A program made the translations under genes and the position numbers. Positions 33,644-42,312 of a DNA stretch of 64,000 nt are shown here, piece by piece. Source of the stretch: Planctomycetota bacterium (lineage in GTDB: Bacteria > Planctomycetota > JAJSAM01 > JAJVHW01); assembly GCA_021776825.1 (NCBI GenBank), contig JAJFFG010000093.1, forward strand, positions 163,828 through 227,827. Reading direction: 5' to 3'. Position 1 is the stretch's first letter. Each line of letters opens with the position of its first letter. Below the pieces are notes generated by a model. It ran no database searches, was not told the origin of the DNA, and worked only from the letters and a program-made list of their open reading frames with translations.

Positions 33644-33736
33644 GCGCCGAATTCGGGGACGTATCGCTTTTCGGGGCCGGAAGCCCAGATGGACGCGCCG
33701 GCGAGCCCGCAGGCGACTCGCCTCACATCGCGGCGA

Positions 33737-36700
33737 CTAGTTGTTCTGCGCGCCCTGCGTGATCCAGTCCTCGATGAGGTTGATCTGCAACGTCGAGAGC
33801 GCGGCCCCGCTGGTCGGCATCCGACTCCCGCCGATGCCCTTCAGCCGGTCCACCAGGAACGAGTTCCCCGGCTGGAGCGTCTGGACGCGCTTCTTCGAAC
33901 TCGCGCACGCGTTCGTGCCGATCGCGTTGTTGCGGAATGCCGAAGCCGTGGCCATGCCGAAGCCGAGCGCGTTGCCCCCGCTGCCGACCGGGCACGAACT
34001 GTTGGACCCGCGGTGACAGTTCAGGCAGCGCGACTGAACGATCCCGTAGACCGTGTTCGAGCCGCCGCCGGCTGCCGCGCCGTTGTTGAACGACGCGAAG
34101 AAGTTCACCGTGACCTGCCCCTCCTGCCCGGTCTGGCCGCTCAGCGACGGCGTGACGCCGAACGTCGCGCTCGGTGCCGAACCGAAGGGCGATGTCGACG
34201 GCAGTGGGCCGGTGAACGTCGGGTTCTGGGCGTTGACGTTGCTGATCTGCACCGTGCGGCCGCTCACCTGGCGCCAGACGAAGGTCGTCCCGGACGGCGT
34301 CGCCGACGGGTTCGCGTTCAGCGTGACGCTCCCGCCGTACGCGGCAGTGATCTTGCTCGCCGTGGGCGCCACCGTGGGCACCGTGATCGTCGAGAACGAC
34401 GCCACGGCCAGGTCCGAGTCCTGACGACCGTCGTTGACCACCAGCGAGAATGCCATCCCGCCGACGGGCGACGTCACCGTGAACTGCTCCCCACTCGCCG
34501 GGAAGACGACCGCGCTCCCTGACGTCTGCGTCCACGTGAACGTCAGGTCCTCGCCTTCGGGATCGCTGCTGCCGCGTCCGTCGAACGTGACGTCGGTTCC
34601 CGCCTCGCCGTTCAGCGGGTCCACGGTCGCGACGGCGGTCGGCTTGGCGTCGACGATGATCGTCACCTCCGCCGGGGTCGCGTCGTCGAACCCGTCGTTG
34701 CCGTCGATGCGGAACACGAGGGTTCCGGACGGCGGTGCCATGAACGTCGGGCTGAGCACGGCGTTGCCCGGGGAGAGCGACACGAACGGACCCGAGACGC
34801 GCGTCCAGACCACCGAGACGTCGTCGCCATCGCGGTCGGTCGCGGTGCCAATCAGCTGGACGGCGGTGCCGGGAAGCGGGTTCGTCGCCGACGCGGCGGC
34901 CGTCACGAGGGGCACGCCGTTGCGCGGGAGCCCGGCGACCGTGATCGTCACGCGATCCGGCACGCTCGACGTCGTGGTGTCGTTCACGACGAGCTCGAAC
35001 GAAAGCGTGCGCGTCGGAGTCAGGGAACTGAGATCCGTTGGAACCGCGAACGTCGGACGCTCCAGCGTCGGGTCGAACGTCGGGACCTCGGCGAGGACGT
35101 CGAACCAGTCGGTGCCGGAGACCTGCTCCCACGCATAGGTGAGGCCGTTGCCACCGTCGGTGCGCAACGACGCGGCTCCGTCGAGTGTGATCAGATTGCC
35201 TGGCACGATCGTCCGGTCGGCGCCGGCGCTGGCGAGTGGTGGGCCGACGATCTGGGACGCCGAGGCACGCACGAAGTCGGGCGCCCCGAATGCCAACTCG
35301 TCGCGCGCCTGCACCGCGAACTGCCACACGACGTCGGTCGCGAGAAGTCCCGTCGCCTGCGTGAGCAGGTCGCCCGGTGCTGCGATGGGCACGAGCGGTC
35401 CAGCGGTCTGGACCCAGCGTCGCGACGTCGCGTCGCCGTTGGGGTCGACGGTGGTGCGTGCGTCGAGCGCTACGTTGCCTCCGCTCACGAACACCGGACC
35501 CGGGGTGCGCGCATCCGGCGCGAGGTTCTCCTCGTCCGGACGTACGCGCACACACGTGCGATGCGTCGTCCCGGCGCTGCCGTCGACCGTGAGCTCGAAG
35601 AGGAGCTCGCCGAACTCGCGCGGCGCCGTGAACGCGGGGAAGAACGTGTCGGCGCCATCGAGATCCACCGGCGGGCCGGAGATCTGCGTCCACTCCGCGC
35701 CGTCGCTGAGCACGCCACCGGGTCGGATCGATCCCAGACCGGAGAGGTGCACGGTCGCCATGCGCGAGACGATCTGCTCGGCGCCGGCATCCGCCACCGA
35801 TGCGCCGGCATCGCCGACGACCACGATCTGCTCGACCTCGCGGCTGGTTGCTCGACCATCGTCCATCGTCAGACCCAGTCGGACGGTCACCGGACCGTTC
35901 GGGGCCGTGAACGTCGGCGTCGCCGAACCGGGGTCGTCAAGCGAGACGCCGCCAGCGATCACGCGCCAGTCGGCCGAGAGTCCCTGCCCGCGCCGATCGA
36001 TCGACGCCGTGCTGTCGAGCGAGACGAGTGCGCTCCCGGCGACGCTCTGCGACGGTCCGGCGATCGCGATCGGCGGCCGGGCCACCTCGACGACGACGAG
36101 GCTCGGGCGTGAGCGCACGCCGGCCTCGACGACGCTGAGCTGGAACCCGAGCGAGGCGGTGTCATCGAGCGGTGCCTCGAACGTCGCGAACTCGGAGGTC
36201 GCGTCGTCGAGCTCGACGACCGGACCGTGCACCTGCGTCCACTGGAAGCCGAGAGACGCCCCGACCGCCGCCGCGCTGCCGCTGGCATTCAGGCGACCGT
36301 CGACTCCGGGCTCGACGTGCGACGCGTCGCCGGCGTCGGCCGTTGGCGGGTCCCCCTTGAACTTCGAGACCTTCGTCTTCAGCGAGTACGTGAGCTCGCC
36401 GCCCGTGCCCTCGCGCCCCGTGAAGCGCAGCGAGTAGGTGCCGAACGTCGGGACGACGATCTTCTTGAGCTTGAGGGAGCCCTTCTTCGTGTTCACGGCC
36501 GCGGCGCCGACGGTCTCGGGCACCTCGTTGCCGGCCGCGTCGACGAGGACCACGTCCGGGACGATCTGGGACTGGCGCCCGCGCTTGGCCGAGAGCGTGA
36601 TCTCGACGCCTTCGCCGAACACGAACGGGACGTCGATCTGCTGGCCGACACCGACGATCCGGTTGCCCTTCTCGTTCAGGGCATCCTTCGCCTTGATCCC

Positions 36701-37096
36701 GAGCGAGAACGCGCCGGTCGTGGCGTTGGCGCCGCGGATCTCGAGCCGCCAGAGCCCAGTCTGCGGGACGTCCTTCAGCTTCGCCTTGTAGACGTTCGGC
36801 TTGGGCTTCTCCTTGCCACCCGCTGCGACGACGTCGAAGGCGGTCCCGTCGGGCGCGATCCAGCGCACATCCAGCTCGACGGTCGAGCCCTTGGAGCGCT
36901 TCGCGGTGATCGAGACCGAACGCTTCGCACCCTCGGTCACGAGGAAGCCTGCGGTCAGAACGTCGCCTTCGCGAGCGATCTCCGCAGATTTCGTCGCCCC
37001 GATCGGAACGTGGACCGTGACTCGGTCAGCGTGCGCAGCCGAGGCGCAGGCCAGGCTCAAAGCGAGCCCAGCGACGAGACGGAATGGTGTCGACAT
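33737..37096 (-). CDS. PKD-domain secreted protein with C-terminal cytochrome c motif
   Basis: The 1119-aa protein has a signal peptide (FRLVAGLALSLACASAAHA). Residues about 25-260 are two all-beta units, then roughly eight PKD/Ig-like repeats, each with 'aDAG....v.pG..v.LdG..S.D..G...tY.W.qvsGp.v.L' character (for example LTYAWEQVSGTDWFDV, VSVVWTRVSGPFVSLS, LTFTWTQTSGSAVVF). Near the C-terminus CLNCH (from residue 1024) with a distal Met (GGSRMPTSG, Met1093) makes a class I cytochrome-c-like haem domain that ends IEDWITQGA. This architecture suggests a surface protein tethering a haem-containing cap. An upstream in-frame start at 37201 would precede the signal peptide and is rejected. Confidence 0.88.
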   Translation of the reverse strand: MSTPFRLVAGLALSLACASAAHADRVTVHVPIGATKSAEIAREGDVLTAGFLVTEGAKRSVSITAKRSKGSTVELDVRWIAPDGTAFDVVAAGGKEKPKPNVYKAKLKDVPQTGLWRLEIRGANATTGAFSLGIKAKDALNEKGNRIVGVGQQIDVPFVFGEGVEITLSAKRGRQSQIVPDVVLVDAAGNEVPETVGAAAVNTKKGSLKLKKIVVPTFGTYSLRFTGREGTGGELTYSLKTKVSKFKGDPPTADAGDASHVEPGVDGRLNASGSAAAVGASLGFQWTQVHGPVVELDDATSEFATFEAPLDDTASLGFQLSVVEAGVRSRPSLVVVEVARPPIAIAGPSQSVAGSALVSLDSTASIDRRGQGLSADWRVIAGGVSLDDPGSATPTFTAPNGPVTVRLGLTMDDGRATSREVEQIVVVGDAGASVADAGAEQIVSRMATVHLSGLGSIRPGGVLSDGAEWTQISGPPVDLDGADTFFPAFTAPREFGELLFELTVDGSAGTTHRTCVRVRPDEENLAPDARTPGPVFVSGGNVALDARTTVDPNGDATSRRWVQTAGPLVPIAAPGDLLTQATGLLATDVVWQFAVQARDELAFGAPDFVRASASQIVGPPLASAGADRTIVPGNLITLDGAASLRTDGGNGLTYAWEQVSGTDWFDVLAEVPTFDPTLERPTFAVPTDLSSLTPTRTLSFELVVNDTTTSSVPDRVTITVAGLPRNGVPLVTAAASATNPLPGTAVQLIGTATDRDGDDVSVVWTRVSGPFVSLSPGNAVLSPTFMAPPSGTLVFRIDGNDGFDDATPAEVTIIVDAKPTAVATVDPLNGEAGTDVTFDGRGSSDPEGEDLTFTWTQTSGSAVVFPASGEQFTVTSPVGGMAFSLVVNDGRQDSDLAVASFSTITVPTVAPTASKITAAYGGSVTLNANPSATPSGTTFVWRQVSGRTVQISNVNAQNPTFTGPLPSTSPFGSAPSATFGVTPSLSGQTGQEGQVTVNFFASFNNGAAAGGGSNTVYGIVQSRCLNCHRGSNSSCPVGSGGNALGFGMATASAFRNNAIGTNACASSKKRVQTLQPGNSFLVDRLKGIGGSRMPTSGAALSTLQINLIEDWITQGAQNN

Positions 37097-37156
37097 GAAG
37101 AGAGGCACTCCACGATCCCCTGAATGCTGCTCCCGGCCCAACCCGACCGAGCGCCG

Positions 37157-37162
37157 AGTATA
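37157..37162 (-). promoter_or_regulatory. putative -10 box (TATACT)
   Basis: On the minus strand CGTATACTCGG lies about 60 nt before the PKD/cytochrome gene start at 37096. It matches the sigma70 -10 consensus at 5 of 6 positions. Confidence 0.45.
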
Positions 37163-37271
37163 CGGCGGTTTTCTCCATAGCACTCTGGAGACCGCCGTCA
37201 CTCCCCTCTCAGAGTGACGGCTTCGCGCGTTTCTGGCTCGTGGGCTCTCGCTGCCACGACCCCGACCCCGT

Positions 37272-37277
37272 TACGAT
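37272..37277 (+). promoter_or_regulatory. putative -10 box (TACGAT) for acs
   Basis: CGTTACGATTCC lies 28 nt before the acs ATG, with AAGGAGG (37290-37296) inside the predicted leader. The divergent gap has one -10-like box per direction. Confidence 0.4.
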
Positions 37278-37305
37278 TCCCGGTGGGAGAAGGAGGCCGA
37301 GCCGT

Positions 37306-39276
37306 ATGTCCGACGCGCACCAGGGATTCATCGACGATCTACTTCGTGAGGACCGTCGCTTCCCGCCGTCGGACGAGTTCACCGAGCGTGCCTTCGTGCG
37401 CGATCGCAGCTTCTGGCCAAAGGGCGAGGAGGCGCGCCTGGAGTTCTGGGCCGATCGCGCCCGCGAGCTCCAGTGGGACGTGCCCTTCACGAAGGTCCTC
37501 GACTGGACGCCGCCCTTCGCGCGCTGGTTCGAGGACGGGAAGCTGAATGTTTCCGTCAACTGCCTGGATCGACACCTGAACACGCCGCGGGCCAACAAGG
37601 CGGCGCTGATCTGGGAGGGTGAGCCCGGCGATCGTCGGACGCTGACGTATCGCGAGCTCCATCGCGAGGTCTGCCGATTTGCGAACGTGCTCCGGGATCT
37701 CGGCGTCGAGGAGGGCGACCGCATCGCTCTCTACGTGCCGATGGTGCCCGAGGCCGCCGTGGCCATGCTCGCCTGCACGCGCGTCGGCGCGGTGCACACC
37801 GTCGTGTTCGCGGGCTTCTCCGCGCGCAGCCTGGCCGACCGGATCATCGACGCCGAGGCCAGGGTCGTGATCACGGCCGACGCTGGCTGGCGGCGCGGGG
37901 ACCAGGTGCCGCTGAAGTCGGCGACCGACGACGCCATGCAGCTCTGCGCCGACGAGGGGTTCACTGTCGACCACTGTGTCGTCATCCAGCGGACAGGCGC
38001 CGAGTGCGAGATGCGCCCCGGCCGCGACGCCTGGTGGCACGAGCTCATGGCCACGGCGTCGCCGTACTGCGAGCCCGCGTCGCTCCCGGCCGAGCACCCG
38101 CTGTTCATCCTCTACACGTCGGGCACGACCGGGAAGCCGAAGGGCATCCTGCACACGACAGGCGGCTACCTCACGGGCGTCACGACCAGCATGAAGCAGG
38201 TCTTCGATCTCCGCGAGGAGGACGTCTTCTGGTGCACGGCCGACGTCGGCTGGATCACCGGACACAGCTACGTCGTCTATGGCCCGCTGAGTGCCGGCGC
38301 GACGGTCTTCGTCTACGAGGGCGCGCCGAACTTCCCAGACAAGGACCGCTTCTGGTCACTCTGCGACGAGCACCAGGTCTCGATCTTCTACACAGCGCCG
38401 ACGGCCATCCGCGCGTTCATGCGCTGGGGCGACGAGTACCCGCAGCGTCACGATCTCTCGTCGCTGCGCTTGCTCGGTTCGGTGGGGGAGCCGATCAACC
38501 CCGAGGCGTGGATCTGGTATCACCAGACCATCGGCCACGGCCGCTGCCCGATCGTCGACACGTGGTGGCAGACCGAGACCGGCATGATCATGATCTCGCC
38601 CATCCCGGGCGTGACGACCACGAAGCCGGGTTCGGCGACGCACCCGGTGCCGGGCATCGAGGCGGCGATCCTGAACGAGTCGGGCGAGACCGTGCCGCAC
38701 GGCGGCGGCGTGCTCGCGCTGACGCGTCCGTGGCCCTCCATGCTGCGCACGATCTGGCGCGATCCGGAGCGCTACCGCGAGGTCTACTGGTCGCGCTTCG
38801 GTCCCGAGACGTACTTCCCCGGCGACGGCGCGAAGCTCGATGCCGACGGCTACTTCTGGGTGTTGGGCCGCATCGACGACGTCCTGAACCCCTCGGGACA
38901 TCGCATCGGCACCGCCGAGGTCGAGAGCGCGCTGGTGGCGCACCCGAAGGTCGCCGAGGCCGCCGTCGTCGGCCGTCCGCACGAGATCAAGGGCGAGGCG
39001 ATCGCGGCCTTCGTGCTGCTGCTCGGCGACATCCCGGAGGACGCTTCTCCGCTGGAGAACGAGCTACGCGAGTTCGTCTCCGAACAGATCGGGAAGATTG
39101 CGCGTCCGGACGACGTTCACTTCTGTGCCGACCTGCCGAAGACTCGGTCTGGAAAGATCATGCGTCGCCTCCTCCGCGACATCGCCGCGGGCAAGACGCT
39201 CGGCGACACCACGACGCTCGCCGACCCCGCCGTCGTCGATGCTCTTCGCGATCGGTACGCGGGAACGGAAGATTGA
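37306..39276 (+). CDS. acs: acetyl-CoA synthetase
   Basis: The 656-aa enzyme activates acetate with ATP and CoA through acetyl-AMP; length and motifs are those of AMP-forming Acs. VFAGFSARSLADRI (168-181) is the CoA/nucleotide-binding 'GGFS' region, YTSGTTGKPKG (270-280) the P-loop-like motif, TWWQTETG the motif whose second Trp closes the acetate pocket, and KTRSGKIMRRLLR holds the catalytic, acetylation-sensitive Lys617. The N-terminus FWADRARELQWDVPF is typical. AAGGAGG 9 nt upstream fixes the start; the frame is open for 22 codons before it. The TPR membrane gene follows after 4 nt and may be co-transcribed. Confidence 0.97.
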   Translation: MSDAHQGFIDDLLREDRRFPPSDEFTERAFVRDRSFWPKGEEARLEFWADRARELQWDVPFTKVLDWTPPFARWFEDGKLNVSVNCLDRHLNTPRANKAALIWEGEPGDRRTLTYRELHREVCRFANVLRDLGVEEGDRIALYVPMVPEAAVAMLACTRVGAVHTVVFAGFSARSLADRIIDAEARVVITADAGWRRGDQVPLKSATDDAMQLCADEGFTVDHCVVIQRTGAECEMRPGRDAWWHELMATASPYCEPASLPAEHPLFILYTSGTTGKPKGILHTTGGYLTGVTTSMKQVFDLREEDVFWCTADVGWITGHSYVVYGPLSAGATVFVYEGAPNFPDKDRFWSLCDEHQVSIFYTAPTAIRAFMRWGDEYPQRHDLSSLRLLGSVGEPINPEAWIWYHQTIGHGRCPIVDTWWQTETGMIMISPIPGVTTTKPGSATHPVPGIEAAILNESGETVPHGGGVLALTRPWPSMLRTIWRDPERYREVYWSRFGPETYFPGDGAKLDADGYFWVLGRIDDVLNPSGHRIGTAEVESALVAHPKVAEAAVVGRPHEIKGEAIAAFVLLLGDIPEDASPLENELREFVSEQIGKIARPDDVHFCADLPKTRSGKIMRRLLRDIAAGKTLGDTTTLADPAVVDALRDRYAGTED

Positions 39277-39280
39277 ACGG

Positions 39281-41050
39281 GTGACCCGACTCGCTCTGGC
39301 CCTTGCCGCCCTCCTCCCCGCGACTGCGCTTGCCGTGCTCGTGGTGATGGTGGCCGATCTGTCCCGGTGGCACATCCTGACCGCCGCGGTGGCCGGTGCC
39401 ATCGTGCTGATCGCACTCGCGCGTGCGCTGCACACGTGGTGGACGCGCCGCGTGCTGGCGCGTGAGCCCGAGACGTCGCCCCGCCGCCGGGCGGTCGAGG
39501 CCGCGCGTCGCGTGCACGAGGTGGCGCGCGGCTCTGCCGGCTTCACCCGCGATCTCGGCGCCGTGGCCGACCTCGAGCGAGCCGTCCTCTTCCCGCCGCC
39601 GGGCGGACCTGTGCCAGGTGAGGAAGAGGCGGTGCTCACCGATCTCCGCCGCGCCACGCCCGAGGCTCTCGAGGCGCTGGTCGCCGGGTACCGGGTGCTC
39701 GTAGACGAGTGCGTCGAAGCGCTCGGCCGTCCACTGCACCCGCTGTTCCCGACGGCGCGCCCGCTGCTCGGCATGCTCGGTCACGACCCGGGTCGGGTGC
39801 TGCCCGACCTGCGCGCACGCGTGGACTGGGGCCCGCGCCGCGAGGCCTTCGACCCGCAGCGCGCGACCGAGGCCATCGCCGTGCGCTTGCTCGTCGGTCG
39901 CATGCCGCGCGCCGCCATGCGCGTGCTCGCCGCCGGCGAGGAGAGCGCGCGCCGCGAGCGACTCGCCCGGCTCGCCCGCTGCGTTCGACTGTTGCAGCAG
40001 GCGCGCGAGGGCACCACGCTGACGCTCCCGACGGCGGAGATCGCCGGCTGGGTCGAGGAACTGCTGCTGCTCGCCGGGCGACGTCTGCCCGAGATGGTCC
40101 CGGGCTCCGCGCTACTGCGCACCGTCGAGGGGGGCGCGCGCTCACTCGAACAGGCGGTCTGTCGCACACCGCAGGTCGTCGCCGACCTCGCGCTCGTCGC
40201 GACCGAGTGTCCGGATCTCGAGGCCGCGACCGCGACCGTTCTGGCACGTGTGCTCTCGTGGCCCGTGGGCGCGGTCCTGACAGCGATGCGCAACGGCACG
40301 CTGCACGGCCGCACCGACGACGCCCTACGCGCCCATCTGCGCGGACTCGCGCTGCTCGAGGAGGGACGCGCGATCGAGGCGCTGGCCGACTTCGAGGCGG
40401 CGTTGGCGATGGCGCCGACGTTCGCCCAGGCCGCGTTCTCGCTGGCACTGGTCCACCGTCATCTCGGCCACGACCGTGACGCCGAGAGCGTGCTGCATGC
40501 CCTGGTCGAGCGACGTCCGCACAGTCCCGATCCGCTGCTCTTCATGGCGCGCTTCCTCGCCGCGGGCGGCAAGCAACGCCGCGCGCGCTCGATCTACGAG
40601 TCGGCGCTCGGCCGCTTCCCCGACAGCGTGCCGCTCCGCATCGCCTTCGCGCAGGACCTCACCGACTGGGGCGAGACCGACGAGGCCGTCGAGCATCTCG
40701 AGGCCGCGCGCCGCGACCATCCCGACGAGCCGCGCCTCGCGTTCCTCGCCGGCCGCGGCCTCGCGAACGAGTCGCGTCTGGGCGAGGCCGAGGAGGCCCT
40801 CCGCGCCGCCGAGCGCGGTCTCAACGGCCCCGAGCGCGCGGAGGCCCGCTTCTGGCTGATGATGGTCTTCCGCGACCAGGGCGACCACCGCCGCGCGCAG
40901 CGTCTCGCACGCCGCCTCGTCGCCCAGCTCGGCCGCGGCCAGTTCTCGATGCTCGAGGACGTCGCCGACTACCTCGAAGAGCGTCACGACTACATCCGCG
41001 CCCGCGAAGCCGTCGAGCGCGCCCGCCGCCTACGCGAAGACGAGGGGTAG
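39281..41050 (+). CDS. membrane-anchored TPR protein
   Basis: The 589-aa product has two N-terminal membrane segments (LALALAALLPATALAVLVVMV and ILTAAVAGAIVLIALAR) followed by soluble helical sequence. The C-terminal 230 residues are clear TPRs: GLALLEEGRAIEALADFEAA, AFSLALVHRHLGHDRDAE, LARFLAAGGKQRRARSIYE and FAQDLTDWGETDEAVEHLE. The middle third (about 70-330) is Arg/Leu-rich without a recognised domain. It likely scaffolds partners at the inner membrane. The start is the GTG at 39281, 4 nt after the acs stop, since the open frame upstream lies inside acs. Confidence 0.78.
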   Translation: MTRLALALAALLPATALAVLVVMVADLSRWHILTAAVAGAIVLIALARALHTWWTRRVLAREPETSPRRRAVEAARRVHEVARGSAGFTRDLGAVADLERAVLFPPPGGPVPGEEEAVLTDLRRATPEALEALVAGYRVLVDECVEALGRPLHPLFPTARPLLGMLGHDPGRVLPDLRARVDWGPRREAFDPQRATEAIAVRLLVGRMPRAAMRVLAAGEESARRERLARLARCVRLLQQAREGTTLTLPTAEIAGWVEELLLLAGRRLPEMVPGSALLRTVEGGARSLEQAVCRTPQVVADLALVATECPDLEAATATVLARVLSWPVGAVLTAMRNGTLHGRTDDALRAHLRGLALLEEGRAIEALADFEAALAMAPTFAQAAFSLALVHRHLGHDRDAESVLHALVERRPHSPDPLLFMARFLAAGGKQRRARSIYESALGRFPDSVPLRIAFAQDLTDWGETDEAVEHLEAARRDHPDEPRLAFLAGRGLANESRLGEAEEALRAAERGLNGPERAEARFWLMMVFRDQGDHRRAQRLARRLVAQLGRGQFSMLEDVADYLEERHDYIRAREAVERARRLREDEG

Positions 41051-41073
41051 CCGCCGGCGCGTCGGCGGCCGGT

Positions 41074-41079
41074 TAGACT
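41074..41079 (+). promoter_or_regulatory. putative -10 box (TAGACT) for hicBA
   Basis: GGTTAGACTTCACCC lies 27 nt before the hicB ATG; CAGGAG (41093-41098) within the predicted leader is the ribosome-binding site. Confidence 0.4.
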
Positions 41080-41105
41080 TCACCCGGTCGAGCAGGAGCC
41101 CCCAC

Positions 41106-41321
41106 ATGCGCCACGAGTTCACAGCAGTCGTCGAGCAGGATGGTGAGTGGTTCGTCGCCTACTGCCCGGAACTCCCCGGCGCCAACGGTCAGGGCACAAC
41201 GCGTGACGCGGCGCTCGACAGTCTCCGCGCCGCGATCGAGATGATCCTCGACGAACGGCGCGAGGAGGGCCTGCGCGGCGTTCCTCCCGAGGCCGAGCAA
41301 CTGGTAGTCACGATCGAGTGA
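41106..41321 (+). CDS. hicB: HicB-family antitoxin
   Basis: The 71-aa protein is a minimal HicB partial-RNase-H-fold domain: EFTAVVEQDGEWFVAYCPELPGANGQGTT through ALDSLRAAIEMIL. It lacks a C-terminal DNA-binding domain, as many short HicB antitoxins do. It is expected to neutralise the HicA toxin whose gene overlaps it by 4 nt (GTGA). The order antitoxin-toxin is the less common one for hic modules but well known for this short type. Confidence 0.9.
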   Translation: MRHEFTAVVEQDGEWFVAYCPELPGANGQGTTRDAALDSLRAAIEMILDERREEGLRGVPPEAEQLVVTIE

Positions 41322-41524
41322 AGCGCGCCGCGCTGCTGCGCCCCGCGTCCCCCCCCTGGCGCCGCCACGGGTGCGCGCTCCGTCGCGAAGGCGGCGCACA
41401 CTCTCTCTGGACGAACCCCAGCTCGGGCGCACTGGAAGCCGTGCCGCGCCATCGCGAGGTGTCGCAGTTGCTGGCGCGGAAGATCTGCCGTGGCCTCGGC
41501 GTCCCCGAGCCGACACGGTCCTGA
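41318..41524 (+). CDS. hicA: HicA-family mRNA-interferase toxin
   Basis: The 68-aa protein has the HicA double-stranded-RNA-binding-like fold: HGCALRREGGAHSLW with the catalytic His, then NPSSGALEAVPRHREVSQLLARKICRGLGV. HicA cleaves mRNA when free of HicB. Compared with usual HicA it has about four extra residues in the first helix (ALLRPASPPWRRHGC), over a run of cytosines (41340-41356) where an indel pair or a sequencing artefact could hide. Translation is coupled to hicB by a GTGA overlap. Confidence 0.85.
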   Translation: MKRAALLRPASPPWRRHGCALRREGGAHSLWTNPSSGALEAVPRHREVSQLLARKICRGLGVPEPTRS

Positions 41525-41665
41525 CGGCACGCTCGCTCTGACTCGGTCGAGTGCGCCGGACGCCGGCGTCACCGCGGCGCGGGGTTGCATCGCGCGTGCG
41601 TCGGCGTACGCTGTCTCCGTTCAGTGGACCGCGGATCCGCCGGTTGGCGGAGAGAGGAGATCGAC

Positions 41666-41740
41666 GTGCGCACCTCTGACGCCCACCGTTCGATCTCGAG
41701 CCGCGGCACGAACTCGCGCTGACGACGCACTCGCGTCGTC
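41666..41740 (+). other. possible leader: 18-codon ORF and hairpin
   Basis: AGAGGAGAT precedes a GTG at 41666 that opens 18 codons (MRTSDAHRSISSRGTNSR) ending in a TGA at 41720-41722, where a perfect stem GACGACGC (41721-41728), loop ACTC, GCGTCGTC (41733-41740) begins. The remainder of the 353-bp gap between hicA and the RbfA-like gene shows no other gene. An attenuator or terminator is possible. Confidence 0.3.
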
Positions 41741-41877
41741 GCGACTAGCACGCCCGCCCTGCATGGGCTGCATGATGGGCTGACCTGTGCGTGCTGTGCC
41801 CGGCTCTCACTCGCTTCTCGGGCCCGGCGTCCGTCGCTGCCGCATGGCGGCAGGACGACCTCTCGGTGGGAGTCCAC

Positions 41878-42312
41878 ATGTCCTCAGATCCTCGACGGCG
41901 GCGTCACGACGACGGTCCGCCCTGTGACGAGTTTGGTCCAGATGACGGGATCGATCCCCGTCTCCTCTTTCGCAACGATCACCGGCGGTCGAACGACGAC
42001 CGCAAGAACCGGCAGCTCTGCGCGCAGGCCGCGCAGGCGCTCACCTTCGCGTTCACGGGCGTGTGCCGGGATCCCGTTCTGCAACTGCTTGACGTGACAA
42101 GCGTCGAGCCCGCTCCCGATGCGCGACGACTGCATGTCATCGTCGAGCCGCTCGGGGAACTCTCCGAGCTGAGACTCGATCTGGCCGATGTGCGGCGCCG
42201 CCTGGCGAACGCGCACGGCATCCTGCGTGAGGCGGTCGCGGCCGCCGTGCGCCGACGTCGCGCGCCGGACCTCGTCTTCGAGGTGCGGCCCTATTCGGAG
42301 CCGTCGTCATGA
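41878..42312 (+). CDS. RbfA-like ribosome-binding factor
   Basis: The 144-aa protein resembles RbfA, the KH-domain factor that binds the 30S subunit and assists 16S rRNA 5'-end maturation: NRQLCAQAAQALTFAF, then DPVLQLLDVTSVEPAPDARRLHVIVEP (the RbfA 'rDPrl..v.vt.V..s.Dl..a.v.v' pattern) and a C-terminal helix ELRLDLADVRRRLANAHGILR. The N-terminal 45 residues are charged and disordered. Its TGA overlaps the ATG of rtcB by 4 nt, so RbfA-like and RtcB are made together. It may be a dedicated paralogue rather than the housekeeping RbfA, whose gene usually sits near infB. Confidence 0.72.
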   Translation: MSSDPRRRRHDDGPPCDEFGPDDGIDPRLLFRNDHRRSNDDRKNRQLCAQAAQALTFAFTGVCRDPVLQLLDVTSVEPAPDARRLHVIVEPLGELSELRLDLADVRRRLANAHGILREAVAAAVRRRRAPDLVFEVRPYSEPSS

